NCBI RefSeq assembly: GCF_008107445.1
Contig: NZ_VSLD01000002.1
Location: 1-64,000, forward strand
Reading direction: 5' to 3'
Length of the DNA stretch: 64,000 bases
Source: Arthrobacter echini
GTDB taxonomy: Bacteria; Actinomycetota; Actinomycetes; Actinomycetales; Micrococcaceae
Shown here: in pieces, positions 45,119 to 52,996 of the stretch
How positions within the stretch are numbered: the stretch's first letter is position 1
How the letters are laid out: each line of letters begins with the position of its first letter
Position numbers and translations under genes: made by a program
Notes under the pieces: generated by a model
What the model was told of the DNA's origin: nothing
Seen by the model: the letters and a program-made list of their open reading frames with translations, nothing else
The model's database searches: none

Positions 45119-46080
45119 GCGGGCCGATCGCAGGTGGGACAGAGTCGGGGGAGGCAGAGTCGGACAACACGACGGAGCTGGACCAGGTGCCCGGTCTGCC
45201 CGGTCTCTACCGCCAGGCGCTCGCACTGGCTGCGCGACGCCGGATGGGCCGGGAGGACGCGCCGTCGTACCTCCCTGACGTGCAGCACGTCGTCCAGGGT
45301 GTCACGGCCGATCGCGCCGAGCTGACGCGCTTCCAGCACCTGCTGCGGTCTGCGGTGCGGGACCAGCTCCCATCGGCCTACCTGCACACCCTCGCGTTCC
45401 CGGTCGCAATGAGCGTCCTGGCTCGTCCCGACTTCCCGCTGCCCCTGCTCGGCATGGTGCATCTGAGCAACGAGGTGCACCAGAGCCGCCAGGTCGGCGC
45501 CTCCGAGCACCTCGAGATCACGGCCCGCGCCGAGGACCTGCGCGCACACCCCGCCGGCACCCAGGTTGACCTGGTGACGGAGATCAGCGTGGACGGCGAG
45601 CGCGTCTGGACGGGACGCTCGGTCTACCTGGCGCGCGGCGTGCGGATCGCCTCCGGTACCGGTACGCCGGACGCACCGGTGCGCCCGGCGTTCTCGCCAC
45701 CCGTGCCGACCGGTGTGTGGCGCCTGGACGCCGGGACCGGGCGCCGGTATGCGGCGGTGTCCGGGGACTGGAACCCCATCCACCTGAGCCGGCCAACGGC
45801 TAAGCTGCTCGGCATGAAGGGCGCCATCGCCCACGGCATGTATCTCGCGGCACGGATGGTGGACCGGGCCGTCCCGGCGCCGTCGGGCGCCATCGACTGG
45901 CGCATCGACTTCCACACACCGGTCCCGCTCCCCGGCACCGTGACCACCTCCTTCCGCCGCTCGGACGAGGACGGCGGAAGGATCGACGTCGTCGGGTGGT
46001 CGACCGAGCTGCGGAGACCACACTTCACCGGGTGGGTGCACCCGGATCGGAACGATCCTGACGGACCGACGACTGCCTGA
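45115..46080 (+). CDS. MaoC-like (R)-enoyl-CoA hydratase
   Basis: 321 residues from GTG at 45115, which overlaps the previous stop. Double hot-dog protein; the second half carries the hydratase-2 motif GDWNPIH with D218 and H223, followed by GAIAHGMYLAARM. It would hydrate enoyl-CoA to the (R)-3-hydroxyacyl-CoA that FabG4-type reductases use, so with fadA and the upstream oxidase the cluster supplies all four beta-oxidation steps by the R route. The long frame open from 43624 crosses fabG4 and is not real. Confidence 0.88.
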   Translation: MSGPIAGGTESGEAESDNTTELDQVPGLPGLYRQALALAARRRMGREDAPSYLPDVQHVVQGVTADRAELTRFQHLLRSAVRDQLPSAYLHTLAFPVAMSVLARPDFPLPLLGMVHLSNEVHQSRQVGASEHLEITARAEDLRAHPAGTQVDLVTEISVDGERVWTGRSVYLARGVRIASGTGTPDAPVRPAFSPPVPTGVWRLDAGTGRRYAAVSGDWNPIHLSRPTAKLLGMKGAIAHGMYLAARMVDRAVPAPSGAIDWRIDFHTPVPLPGTVTTSFRRSDEDGGRIDVVGWSTELRRPHFTGWVHPDRNDPDGPTTA

Positions 46081-46111
46081 ACACTCCGGACCGCACGGGC
46101 GCACCGAGACC

Positions 46112-46117
46112 TAGACT
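46112..46117 (+). promoter_or_regulatory. Leaderless -10 box (TAGACT)
   Basis: TAGACT six bases before the ATG of the kynureninase gene. No ribosome site. Confidence 0.6.
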
Positions 46118-46123
46118 GGGCGC

Positions 46124-47356
46124 ATGACTCGTACCGCTCTCCTCGATCGCGCCGCCGAGCTCGATGCCGCCGACCCGCTGGCCGCCCACCGCAAGCTCTT
46201 CCTCGATGCGGCCGACGACTCCGTGCGGGCGTACCTGGACGGGAACTCGCTGGGACGTCCGCTCGCTGCGACCGTCGACACTCTCACCTCGTTCGTCCAG
46301 GACCAGTGGGGAGGGCGTCTGATCCGCGGGTGGGACGAGGGCTGGCTGTCCCTGCCGCAGGAGATCGGCGACCAGCTCGGCCGGGTGGCGCTCGGGGCCG
46401 CGCAGGGTCAGTGCGTGGTGGCCGACTCCACCAGTGTGCTGCTGTACAAGCTGGCGCGGGCCGCCGTCGCCGCCCGCCCCGGGCGGACCGAGATCGTGGT
46501 GGACCGGGACAACTTCCCGAGCGACAGGTTCATCGTCGAGGGCATCGCCCGCGAGCGCGGTCTCACGGTGCGCTGGCTGGACGTCGCCTACGACGGCGGG
46601 GCCACGCCCGACGACGTCTCCGCCGTCGTCGGCGCGCAGACCGCCCTGGTGCTGCTGAGCCACGTGGCGTACCGCTCCGGCTTCATCGCCGACGTCCCGG
46701 CCATCACGCGCATCGCCCACGACGCCGGCGCCCTCGTCCTGTGGGACCTGAGCCACTCCGTGGGCTCCGTCCCCGCGGAACTGGACGCCTGGGACGTCGA
46801 CTTCGCCACGGGTTGCAGCTACAAGTACCTCAACGGTGGGCCGGGGGCTCCCGCCTGGGCCTACGTGGCCGAGCGGCACCTGCCGACCCTGGACCAGCCG
46901 ATCCTGGGGTGGCTGGGCAGCGCCGATCCCTTCAGGATGGGCTCCGCCTACGAGCCGGCCAATGGCATCAGACGCCTGGTCTCCGGCACGCCGCCGATCA
47001 TGGGCATGCTCCCCGTCCAGGACATGCTCTCCGTGGTCGACGGCGTCGGCCTGGACGCCGTCCGTGCGAAGTCCGAGGTGCTGACGGCGTTCGCCGTCGA
47101 CGCCGTCGACACGCTGCTCGCGCCCCACGGCGTGGTCCTGGCGTCACCGCGCGATGCCGCCCGACGCGGTGGCCACATCACCATCGACCACCCCGCGTTC
47201 GCCACGATGGTGCCCGAGCTGTGGAAGGAGGGCGTCATCCCCGACTACCGCAACCCCAACGGCATCAGATTGGGTCTCTCACCCCTGTCGACGTCGTTCG
47301 AGGAGACTGCGCTCGCCGTCGAGGCTATTGCCGCCCGACTCGGTGCCGAGGTATAG
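46124..47356 (+). CDS. kynU: Kynureninase
   Basis: 410 residues, PLP-dependent aminotransferase class V fold. YLDGNSLGRP near the N-terminus, LLSHVAYRSGFIAD, WDLSHSVGSVP and CSYKYLNGGPGAPAW with the PLP lysine K234 are kynureninase marks, as is the C-terminal GIRLGLSPL. Cleaves kynurenine or 3-hydroxykynurenine to (hydroxy)anthranilate plus alanine. No tryptophan dioxygenase or formamidase gene is adjacent, so the rest of the pathway lies elsewhere or is missing. It has its own leaderless promoter. Confidence 0.93.
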   Translation: MTRTALLDRAAELDAADPLAAHRKLFLDAADDSVRAYLDGNSLGRPLAATVDTLTSFVQDQWGGRLIRGWDEGWLSLPQEIGDQLGRVALGAAQGQCVVADSTSVLLYKLARAAVAARPGRTEIVVDRDNFPSDRFIVEGIARERGLTVRWLDVAYDGGATPDDVSAVVGAQTALVLLSHVAYRSGFIADVPAITRIAHDAGALVLWDLSHSVGSVPAELDAWDVDFATGCSYKYLNGGPGAPAWAYVAERHLPTLDQPILGWLGSADPFRMGSAYEPANGIRRLVSGTPPIMGMLPVQDMLSVVDGVGLDAVRAKSEVLTAFAVDAVDTLLAPHGVVLASPRDAARRGGHITIDHPAFATMVPELWKEGVIPDYRNPNGIRLGLSPLSTSFEETALAVEAIAARLGAEV

Positions 47357-47375
47357 CGCGGTGGACACGCGCTGA

Positions 47376-47405
47376 TTCACCATCGGAGCCATTCTCGTGT
47401 AGAGT
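47376..47405 (+). promoter_or_regulatory. Promoter of the tRNA-Leu gene
   Basis: TTCACC (47376-47381), 18 bases, TAGAGT (47400-47405), 43 bases before the mature tRNA. Four of six -35 positions match. Confidence 0.55.
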
Positions 47406-47448
47406 CCTTCTCGTTGCTTTCAGCGGTTCAGGCCGCGGAAATCCACCC

Positions 47449-47532
47449 GCGCGGGTGGCGGAATGGCAGACGCGCTAGCTTGAGGTGCTAGTCCTCTTAT
47501 TGAGGGTGGGGGTTCAAGTCCCCCTCCGCGCA
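47449..47532 (+). tRNA. tRNA-Leu (anticodon GAG)
   Basis: 84 bases. Acceptor stem gcgcggg (47449-47455) with tccgcgc (47525-47531), the last pair G-T; anticodon stem ctagc/gctag around loop ttgaggt, anticodon GAG at 47482-47484; long variable arm with stem cctc/gagg as expected for leucine; T arm ggggg-ttcaagt-ccccc. Discriminator A at 47532. CCA is not encoded. It reads CTC/CTT codons. Confidence 0.97.
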
Positions 47533-47535
47533 CGA

Positions 47536-47589
47536 ATGGAAATGACCCCCACACTGGTTTCACATCACCAGGGTGGGGGTCATTTCCAT
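47536..47589 (+). terminator. Long terminator hairpin after tRNA-Leu
   Basis: atggaaatgacccccac (47536-47552) pairs perfectly with 47573-47589; an inner 5-bp stem ctggt/accag follows after one mismatch. It starts three bases after the tRNA, so it surely ends the tRNA transcript. Confidence 0.85.
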
Positions 47590-47709
47590 GCGTGTGGCAA
47601 GCCATTCGGTGAGCCTTTCCGGGCCGGGCCGCGAGTCCCACGCCTGCTTCGGTTGTAGGGCAGGCTGGCCTGCGCTGCGCGGAAGCCGTTAATCCGGGAC
47701 GATTGACGT

Positions 47710-49698
47710 ATGAACCGTTCATTCCCCCTGGTCAGGACATATCCACTCGTGCTCGCGACGCTCCTGGTCGCCGCGATGGGCTTGATCCTTCTGGCCACTC
47801 CCGCGAGCGATGCGGCGCGGTGGATCGTGGGTGCGTATGCGCTTGTGATCGCGGCGTGGGAAGCAGCCGGGATGATCCGGCAGCTTCTCAGGGGGCATGC
47901 GGGGCTCGACATTCTTGCCGTCACCGCGATCACTGCTGCGGTGCTCGTGGGGGAGCCATGGGCAGCGCTCGTGGTGGTTCTGATGCTCACCGGTGGCGCG
48001 GCGCTCGAGGACTACGCCGAGAATCGGTCGAAGCGGGAACTCACCGCACTGCTGCGCAAGGCCCCGCAACGTGCCAATCGTATCCTCGACGGTGTCGCGG
48101 CGGACCGTCCCGCCGAGGCGCTCACCGAGGAGGTGCCCGTCGACGACGTCGAGGTCGGCGACCTGCTGCTGGTACGACCTGGCGCGCTCGTGCCAGTGAA
48201 CGCGATCCTCGTGTCCGAGCATGCCGTGTTCGACGAGTCCTCCCTCACCGGAGAGAGCCTGCCCGTGGAACGTGCCGCCGGTGAGCGAGTATCGAGTGGT
48301 GCGGTCAATGGCCGGGTCGCACTCGTCATGCGTGCTGCTGCACGTGCCGCGGACAGCGAGTACCAGCAGATTGTGCGCCTGGTCGAGCAGGCCGCGGGCA
48401 GCAGGGCGAAGGTCGTCCGGCTCGCCGATCGGTACGCGGTGCCGTTCACCGTCCTCGCACTCGGGATCGCCGGGATCGCGTGGGCAGTCAGCGGCGAAGC
48501 CGTCAGATTCGCCGAGGTGCTGGTCGTGGCGACGCCCTGCCCGTTACTGATCGCAGCACCGGTGGCATTCCTCGGCGGCATGAGCCGCGCTGCGAGGTTC
48601 GGACTGATCGTGAAGGGTGGTGGCACCCTTGAACAGCTTTCGCGGGCGCGCTCGGCCGCCTTCGACAAGACCGGCACCCTCACCATCGGCAAGCCCATCC
48701 TGGAGCGTGTTCTGCCCGCCCACGGCTTCGGCGACGACGAACTGCTGCGCCTCGCGGCCTCAGCGGAGGTGTACTCCTCGCATGTCCTCGCCGATTCAGT
48801 CGTCGGTGCAGCGAGGCAGCGCAATCTGGCGCTCCTCGAAGTCGAGCATGCTGAAGAGATCGCCACGAACGGTGTGGCGGCGACCCTCAACACATCACAT
48901 GGGCCGGATGCCGTGATCGTGCGGGTGGGTAAATCTTCCTGGCTACGCGAGTACGCTTCCGACCTCACGATCGCCGACCTCGCACCGGGCGAGCTCGCGA
49001 TCTACGTCGCAGCGGGTCACCGCTTCGCCGGAGCTGTGGTCATGCGTGATCGGGTGCGTCCCGAAGCAGGGAGGGCTCTGCAGGAGCTACGGCAACTCGG
49101 CATCGAGCGCACGCTCATGGTTACCGGAGACATCGCCACCACCGCAGAACCGATAGCACGTGGTCTCGGGATCAGTGAGGTACATGCGGAGTGCCGCCCC
49201 GGTGACAAGGTGCGCATCGTCAGTGAGGTGCAGCCGCGACCGCTCATCATGGTCGGCGACGGCCTCAACGACGCCCCCGTGCTCGCTGCGGCCGACATCG
49301 GCTTCGCAATGGGAGCACGCGGTGCAACAGCGGCGAGCGAATCGGCCGACATCGTGAACCGCTTCGACACCCTCGCCTCGTTGCCGCGCGCGGTCAGGAT
49401 CGGGCAGGACACCGTGCGGATCGCGTTGCAGAGCATCTGGCTCGGGATCATCATCAGCGTCGGGCTCATGCTCATCGCAGCCTTCGGCTTCCTGCCCGCG
49501 CTGCTGGGGGCATGGCTGCAGGAAGTAGTTGATCTCGTGGCGATCCTCGGCGCGCTCCGTGCACTCGGCCCGCGCTCCGAGCGTGGCCCTCGGTCGCCAC
49601 TGGCCGAAGCGGCAGCCCACAAGGACGAACCCCCTGCTGCGCCCTCGTCCGAATTCTCTGGCCGTCCGGACGGCATCACCCGGACCAGCGAGAAGTGA
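47710..49698 (+). CDS. Heavy-metal P1B-type ATPase
   Basis: 662 residues, no N-terminal CxxC metal domain. About eight hydrophobic segments. Actuator TGES (T180), metal motif ATPCPL with C277, phosphorylation site D319 in DKTGT, hinge GDGLNDAP. Pumps a metal cation outward or inward at ATP cost. The metal motif is TPC, not the CPC of zinc/copper pumps; P1B groups with TPC are not well assigned, so the metal is unknown. The usual His-Pro (SEHP) reads SSHV (H358, V359). The gene follows tRNA-Leu; it may be acquired, although no integrase or repeat was found. ATG start; ribosome site weak. Confidence 0.88.
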   Translation: MNRSFPLVRTYPLVLATLLVAAMGLILLATPASDAARWIVGAYALVIAAWEAAGMIRQLLRGHAGLDILAVTAITAAVLVGEPWAALVVVLMLTGGAALEDYAENRSKRELTALLRKAPQRANRILDGVAADRPAEALTEEVPVDDVEVGDLLLVRPGALVPVNAILVSEHAVFDESSLTGESLPVERAAGERVSSGAVNGRVALVMRAAARAADSEYQQIVRLVEQAAGSRAKVVRLADRYAVPFTVLALGIAGIAWAVSGEAVRFAEVLVVATPCPLLIAAPVAFLGGMSRAARFGLIVKGGGTLEQLSRARSAAFDKTGTLTIGKPILERVLPAHGFGDDELLRLAASAEVYSSHVLADSVVGAARQRNLALLEVEHAEEIATNGVAATLNTSHGPDAVIVRVGKSSWLREYASDLTIADLAPGELAIYVAAGHRFAGAVVMRDRVRPEAGRALQELRQLGIERTLMVTGDIATTAEPIARGLGISEVHAECRPGDKVRIVSEVQPRPLIMVGDGLNDAPVLAAADIGFAMGARGATAASESADIVNRFDTLASLPRAVRIGQDTVRIALQSIWLGIIISVGLMLIAAFGFLPALLGAWLQEVVDLVAILGALRALGPRSERGPRSPLAEAAAHKDEPPAAPSSEFSGRPDGITRTSEK

Positions 49699-49760
49699 CA
49701 CCTCGGTCCTCCAGTACTCGGACACCAGCAAGAGTGCCACGCCTGCCCTCCGGCGCTCGG

Positions 49761-49766
49761 TAGGCT
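49761..49766 (+). promoter_or_regulatory. -10 box of the M20 peptidase gene (TAGGCT)
   Basis: TAGGCT 29 bases before the GTG at 49796; the transcript would carry a short leader with its AGGAGG. Confidence 0.45.
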
Positions 49767-49795
49767 GGGTGGACACCGCTACCCAGGAGGACCAC

Positions 49796-51097
49796 GTGGG
49801 CATCACACCCGAAGATGAAGTCGTCAGGATCTGCCAGGAACTGATCCGCTTCGATACCTCGAACTTCGGGGACAACGAGGGTCCGGGGGAGCGCGCGGCC
49901 GCCGAGTACACGGCAGGGCTCATCGAGGAGGTGGGCCTGTCCACGCAGCTCTTCGAAGCCGCACCCGGACGCGCCTCGGTCCTCGCCCGCATGGAAGGCA
50001 CGGATCCCTCCCTACCGGCCCTCGTGGTGCACGGACACCTCGACGTCGTGCCGGCGCAGAAGGAGGACTGGAGTGTGGACCCCTTCAGCGGTGAGGAGAA
50101 GGACGGTCTGATCTGGGGCCGCGGCGCCGTGGACATGAAGGACATGGACGCCATGATCCTGTCCGTCCTGCGGTCCATGCAGCGCGACGCCATCAAGCCC
50201 AAGCGTGACCTGATCTTCGGGTTCTTCGCCGACGAGGAAGCCGGCGGTGCCTACGGTGCCTCCTGGCTCGTGGACAACAAGCCCGAGGTCTTCGAGGGCG
50301 CCGCAGAGGCCATCTCGGAGGTCGGCGGCTTCTCCGCGACCATCGGCGGTCAGCGCACCTATCTGCTCCAGACGGCCGAGAAGGGCATCTCGTGGCTCCG
50401 CCTCGTGGCCCACGGCCGCGCCGGCCACGGCTCGCAGATCAACACCGACAACGCCGTCACGGCCCTTGCGCGTGCCGTCACCCGTATCGGCGAGTACTCC
50501 TGGCCCATCGAACTCACCCCCACCACACGCCAGTTCCTGGACGGCGTCACGGAGCTCACGGGTGTGGAGTTCGACGCCGACAATCCCGAGATCCTGCTGC
50601 GCGAGCTCGGCACGGTGGCGCGCTTCGTGGGTGCGACGTTGCAGAACACCGCGAACCCCACCGTCCTCAAGAGCGGGTACAAGCACAACGTCATCCCGGG
50701 CACCGCCGAGGCCCTGATCGACGTGCGGACCCTGCCGGGGCAGCAGGACCAGGTCCTCGAGATCATCCGAGGCCTTGCCGGCGAGGGTGTGGACGTGAGC
50801 TACGAGCACAAGGACACCTCGCTCGAGGTGCCGTTCGCCGGCAATCTCGTCGACTCCATGATCGACGCCCTGCACGCCGAGGACCCCGGCGCCAGGGTGC
50901 TGCCGTACACGCTCTCGGGCGGGACCGACAACAAGTCGCTGAGCCGCCTCGGGATCACGGGCTACGGCTTCGCGCCACTACAGCTGCCCGACGAGCTCGA
51001 CTTCACGGGCATGTTCCACGGGGTCGACGAGCGGGTTCCCACGGACTCCCTACGGTTCGGGGCGAAGGTGCTCGCCCGGCTGCTCACCACCTACTGA
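49796..51097 (+). CDS. M20 family metallopeptidase
   Basis: 433 residues from GTG at 49796, with AGGAGG six bases upstream. Two-zinc peptidase: VVHGHLDVVPA with the first ligand, GRGAVDMKDMDA with the bridging Asp, FADEEAGG with the catalytic Glu, and the dimerisation domain from about 190 to 310. In the ArgE/DapE/CPG2 family; such actinobacterial proteins are usually labelled dipeptidase or acylase, and the substrate cannot be read off. An upstream in-frame GTG (49769) directly after the -10 box is less likely. Confidence 0.9.
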   Translation: MGITPEDEVVRICQELIRFDTSNFGDNEGPGERAAAEYTAGLIEEVGLSTQLFEAAPGRASVLARMEGTDPSLPALVVHGHLDVVPAQKEDWSVDPFSGEEKDGLIWGRGAVDMKDMDAMILSVLRSMQRDAIKPKRDLIFGFFADEEAGGAYGASWLVDNKPEVFEGAAEAISEVGGFSATIGGQRTYLLQTAEKGISWLRLVAHGRAGHGSQINTDNAVTALARAVTRIGEYSWPIELTPTTRQFLDGVTELTGVEFDADNPEILLRELGTVARFVGATLQNTANPTVLKSGYKHNVIPGTAEALIDVRTLPGQQDQVLEIIRGLAGEGVDVSYEHKDTSLEVPFAGNLVDSMIDALHAEDPGARVLPYTLSGGTDNKSLSRLGITGYGFAPLQLPDELDFTGMFHGVDERVPTDSLRFGAKVLARLLTTY

Positions 51098-51149
51098 GCC
51101 CCGCCCGCTGACCCTCCACCGGGCAGGACACCATTCGACAGGACATCCC

Positions 51150-52343
51150 ATGACCGACACGAAGACTTCCGATCCGATCGCCGACGCTGCCGCGACGATC
51201 GAGCAGCTGCTGCCCGACGATCTGATCGAGCGCTTCAGGAGGCGGGCGGCAGGCTACGACGCCGGTAACTCGTTCTTCACGGAGGACTTCGCGGAGCTGC
51301 AGGAGAACGGGTACCTGCAGCTGCTCGTGCACACCAGGCCCGGCGCTGCCGGCGGCATGCAGCAGGCCGCCCGGGCCCAGCGCCGGCTGGCCGCAGCCGC
51401 TCCCGCCACCGCCCTCGGGGTCAACATGCACCTGATCTGGACGGCCGTTGCAGGGCTCCTCGCCGATCGCGGCGACGACTCGCTCCTGTTCGTCCTGGAC
51501 GAGGTCCAGCGCGGCGAGATCTTCGCGTTCGGCGTCTCCGAACCCGGGAACGACGCCGTGCTCTTCGACTCGCTGACCCGAGTTGAACCGGTGGAGGGCG
51601 GCTACACCTACACAGGCACCAAGGTCTTCACGAGTCTGTCACCGGTCTGGACCCGGCTGGGTGTCTTCGGGAAGCTCCCGGGCGCGGAGGGCGACGGTGA
51701 CGCCATCCTCCATGCCTTCGTGCCCCGGGGTGCTTGCGGTGTGGAGATCCTGGACGACTGGAACCCTCTCGGCATGAGGGCTACCAGGTCCAACACGACG
51801 CGCCTCGCGGACGTCCGGGTACCCACCGACGCGGTCTTCCGACGCACCCCTGTGGGACCGAACGCGGATCTGCTGGTCTTCGGGATCTTCGCCGCGTTCG
51901 AGACGCTCATCGCCTCGGTCTATCTCGGGATCGCCGATCGCGCCCTCGACCTGGCGGCCGACGCGCTCACGCGCCGCCGGAGCCATGTGGCGGGACGGCC
52001 GTTGTCGGACGACCCGGTCCTGCGCCAGCTCCTGGCAGGAGCGGCCATGGCCAGGACGGGGGCCGCTGCGGAGCTGCGCGCCGTGACGGCGGATCTCGAC
52101 GCGGGCGTGGACGACCGTTCCCGGTGGTTCGCACGTCTCGTTACGCTGAAGACGCACGCGGTGGACGCGGCCGTGGCGGCGACCGGCGTGGCGTTGCACG
52201 TGGGCGGGGGATCCGGTTTCTCGGCGACGTCGGAGATCGTCCGCCTGCACCGCGATGCACTCGCCGGACAGTTCCACCCCTCCACCGAGGAGTCGGCACG
52301 GTCCACCGTCGCGACGAGTCTCCTCGGGCCGCCGTCGGAGTAG
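51150..52343 (+). CDS. Acyl-CoA dehydrogenase family protein
   Basis: 397 residues. Three-part fold: helical N-terminus, beta middle (AFGVSEPGNDAVLFDSLTRV, GTKVFTSLSPVWT), helical C-terminus (GGGSGFSATSEIVRLHRDALAGQFHP). The type is closer to the acyl-CoA dehydrogenase type 2 group, which includes flavin monooxygenases such as DszC, than to true beta-oxidation enzymes; the FHPST ending agrees. The catalytic Glu of dehydrogenases was not recognised. Function open. AGGAC precedes the ATG. 52 bases after the peptidase, perhaps one operon. Confidence 0.82.
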   Translation: MTDTKTSDPIADAAATIEQLLPDDLIERFRRRAAGYDAGNSFFTEDFAELQENGYLQLLVHTRPGAAGGMQQAARAQRRLAAAAPATALGVNMHLIWTAVAGLLADRGDDSLLFVLDEVQRGEIFAFGVSEPGNDAVLFDSLTRVEPVEGGYTYTGTKVFTSLSPVWTRLGVFGKLPGAEGDGDAILHAFVPRGACGVEILDDWNPLGMRATRSNTTRLADVRVPTDAVFRRTPVGPNADLLVFGIFAAFETLIASVYLGIADRALDLAADALTRRRSHVAGRPLSDDPVLRQLLAGAAMARTGAAAELRAVTADLDAGVDDRSRWFARLVTLKTHAVDAAVAATGVALHVGGGSGFSATSEIVRLHRDALAGQFHPSTEESARSTVATSLLGPPSE

Positions 52344-52361
52344 TCGCCGGCCCCCGCCCAG

Positions 52362-52595
52362 CTACGCCGTGCGTTCCACCCGCAGTACCTTGCGCCGCAG
52401 CCAGTACCGGCGGGCACCGCCGATGTAGATGCAGCTGCGCTCCAGTTCCCACTTGCCGTACTCCGCGTGCTCGGTGACCAGGCTCCGGGCTGCGGGCAGG
52501 GACTCGCTCGCCGAGACCGTCAGGACCAGGTATTCGTACTGCCTGCCGTAATCGCGCTTCCGAACGGCCGTCGCATTCTGGATTTGTTCTCGCAT
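52362..52595 (-). CDS. DUF5703 family small protein
   Basis: 77 residues. QYEYLVLTVSASESLPAARS and EHAEYGKWELERSCIYIGG, ending with the basic RRYWLRRKVLRV, match a small actinobacterial family without known role. No membrane segment. GGAGG three bases before the ATG. Divergent from the acidic protein gene; the starts are 41 bases apart, so their promoters must overlap. Confidence 0.82.
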   Translation of the reverse strand: MREQIQNATAVRKRDYGRQYEYLVLTVSASESLPAARSLVTEHAEYGKWELERSCIYIGGARRYWLRRKVLRVERTA

Positions 52596-52623
52596 ATGCC
52601 TCCAATTGTGCTGTCTTTACCGC

Positions 52624-52629
52624 TAACGT
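52624..52629 (+). promoter_or_regulatory. Leaderless -10 box (TAACGT)
   Basis: TAACGT seven bases before the ATG of the acidic protein gene. Confidence 0.55.
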
Positions 52630-52636
52630 CTAGGCC

Positions 52637-52951
52637 ATGAGCATAGATCCGCGTGTGGCGCTCGAGTCCCTGGTGTCGGCGCTCGAGGAGCATCTCGCGT
52701 CGTCGGCATCCCGGCGACAGGAGGACGACCCCGCGGTGGATGCAGCGTACCGCAGCATCGCGGCGGCGTTCGAGGTCTACGAGGAGGCCCTGTACGACGC
52801 CTTCGGGGAGGTCACCCCGCTCGAGATCTACGAGGAGACGGACGAGGACGACGAGGACGACGAGGACGACGACGAGGACCGGGAGGACGAGGAGTCCGGC
52901 TACGTGGCCGAGCTGATCGACGAGGAGGTCGAGCCGGTCCCCGAGTCCTAG
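52637..52951 (+). CDS. Small acidic protein of unknown function
   Basis: 104 residues. The first 70 are helical (VALESLVSALEEHLASSASRR, AAYRSIAAAFEVYEEALYDAF); after EVTPLEIYEE comes a run of Asp and Glu, about 20 acidic residues in 25, then AELIDEEVEPVPES. I do not recognise a family; similar proteins in Arthrobacter are, from memory, sometimes called primosomal protein without evidence. The acidic run could bind basic proteins or metal. Leaderless start. It ends 45 bases before the converging aldo/keto reductase gene. Confidence 0.78.
   Translation: MSIDPRVALESLVSALEEHLASSASRRQEDDPAVDAAYRSIAAAFEVYEEALYDAFGEVTPLEIYEETDEDDEDDEDDDEDREDEESGYVAELIDEEVEPVPES
52841..52879 (+). repeat. Tandem 9-bp repeat (gacgaggac) coding for Asp-Glu-Asp
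   Basis: Four exact copies, the last displaced by three bases (gac). It encodes the acidic run and may change length by slippage. Confidence 0.75.
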
Positions 52952-52996
52952 GATCGCTCGATTCATCGAGTACCGTCGCCCCGCCGCGGGTGGTTC

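Noticed and set aside
43624-46080. 818-residue plus-strand open frame
   Set aside because: Only its last 321 residues are real (MaoC protein from 45115); the rest runs out of frame over fadA and fabG4.
47420-47722. 100-residue minus-strand frame over the tRNA
   Set aside because: Classic tRNA shadow frame; no coding signal.
47449-49800. Integrated island bounded by tRNA-Leu
   Set aside because: No integrase, and no copy of the tRNA 3-prime end was found after the ATPase gene; left only as a possibility in the ATPase finding.
52520-52966. 148-residue minus-strand frame with a hydrophobic Leu/Val run
   Set aside because: Reverse reading of the acidic repeat; not a real membrane protein.
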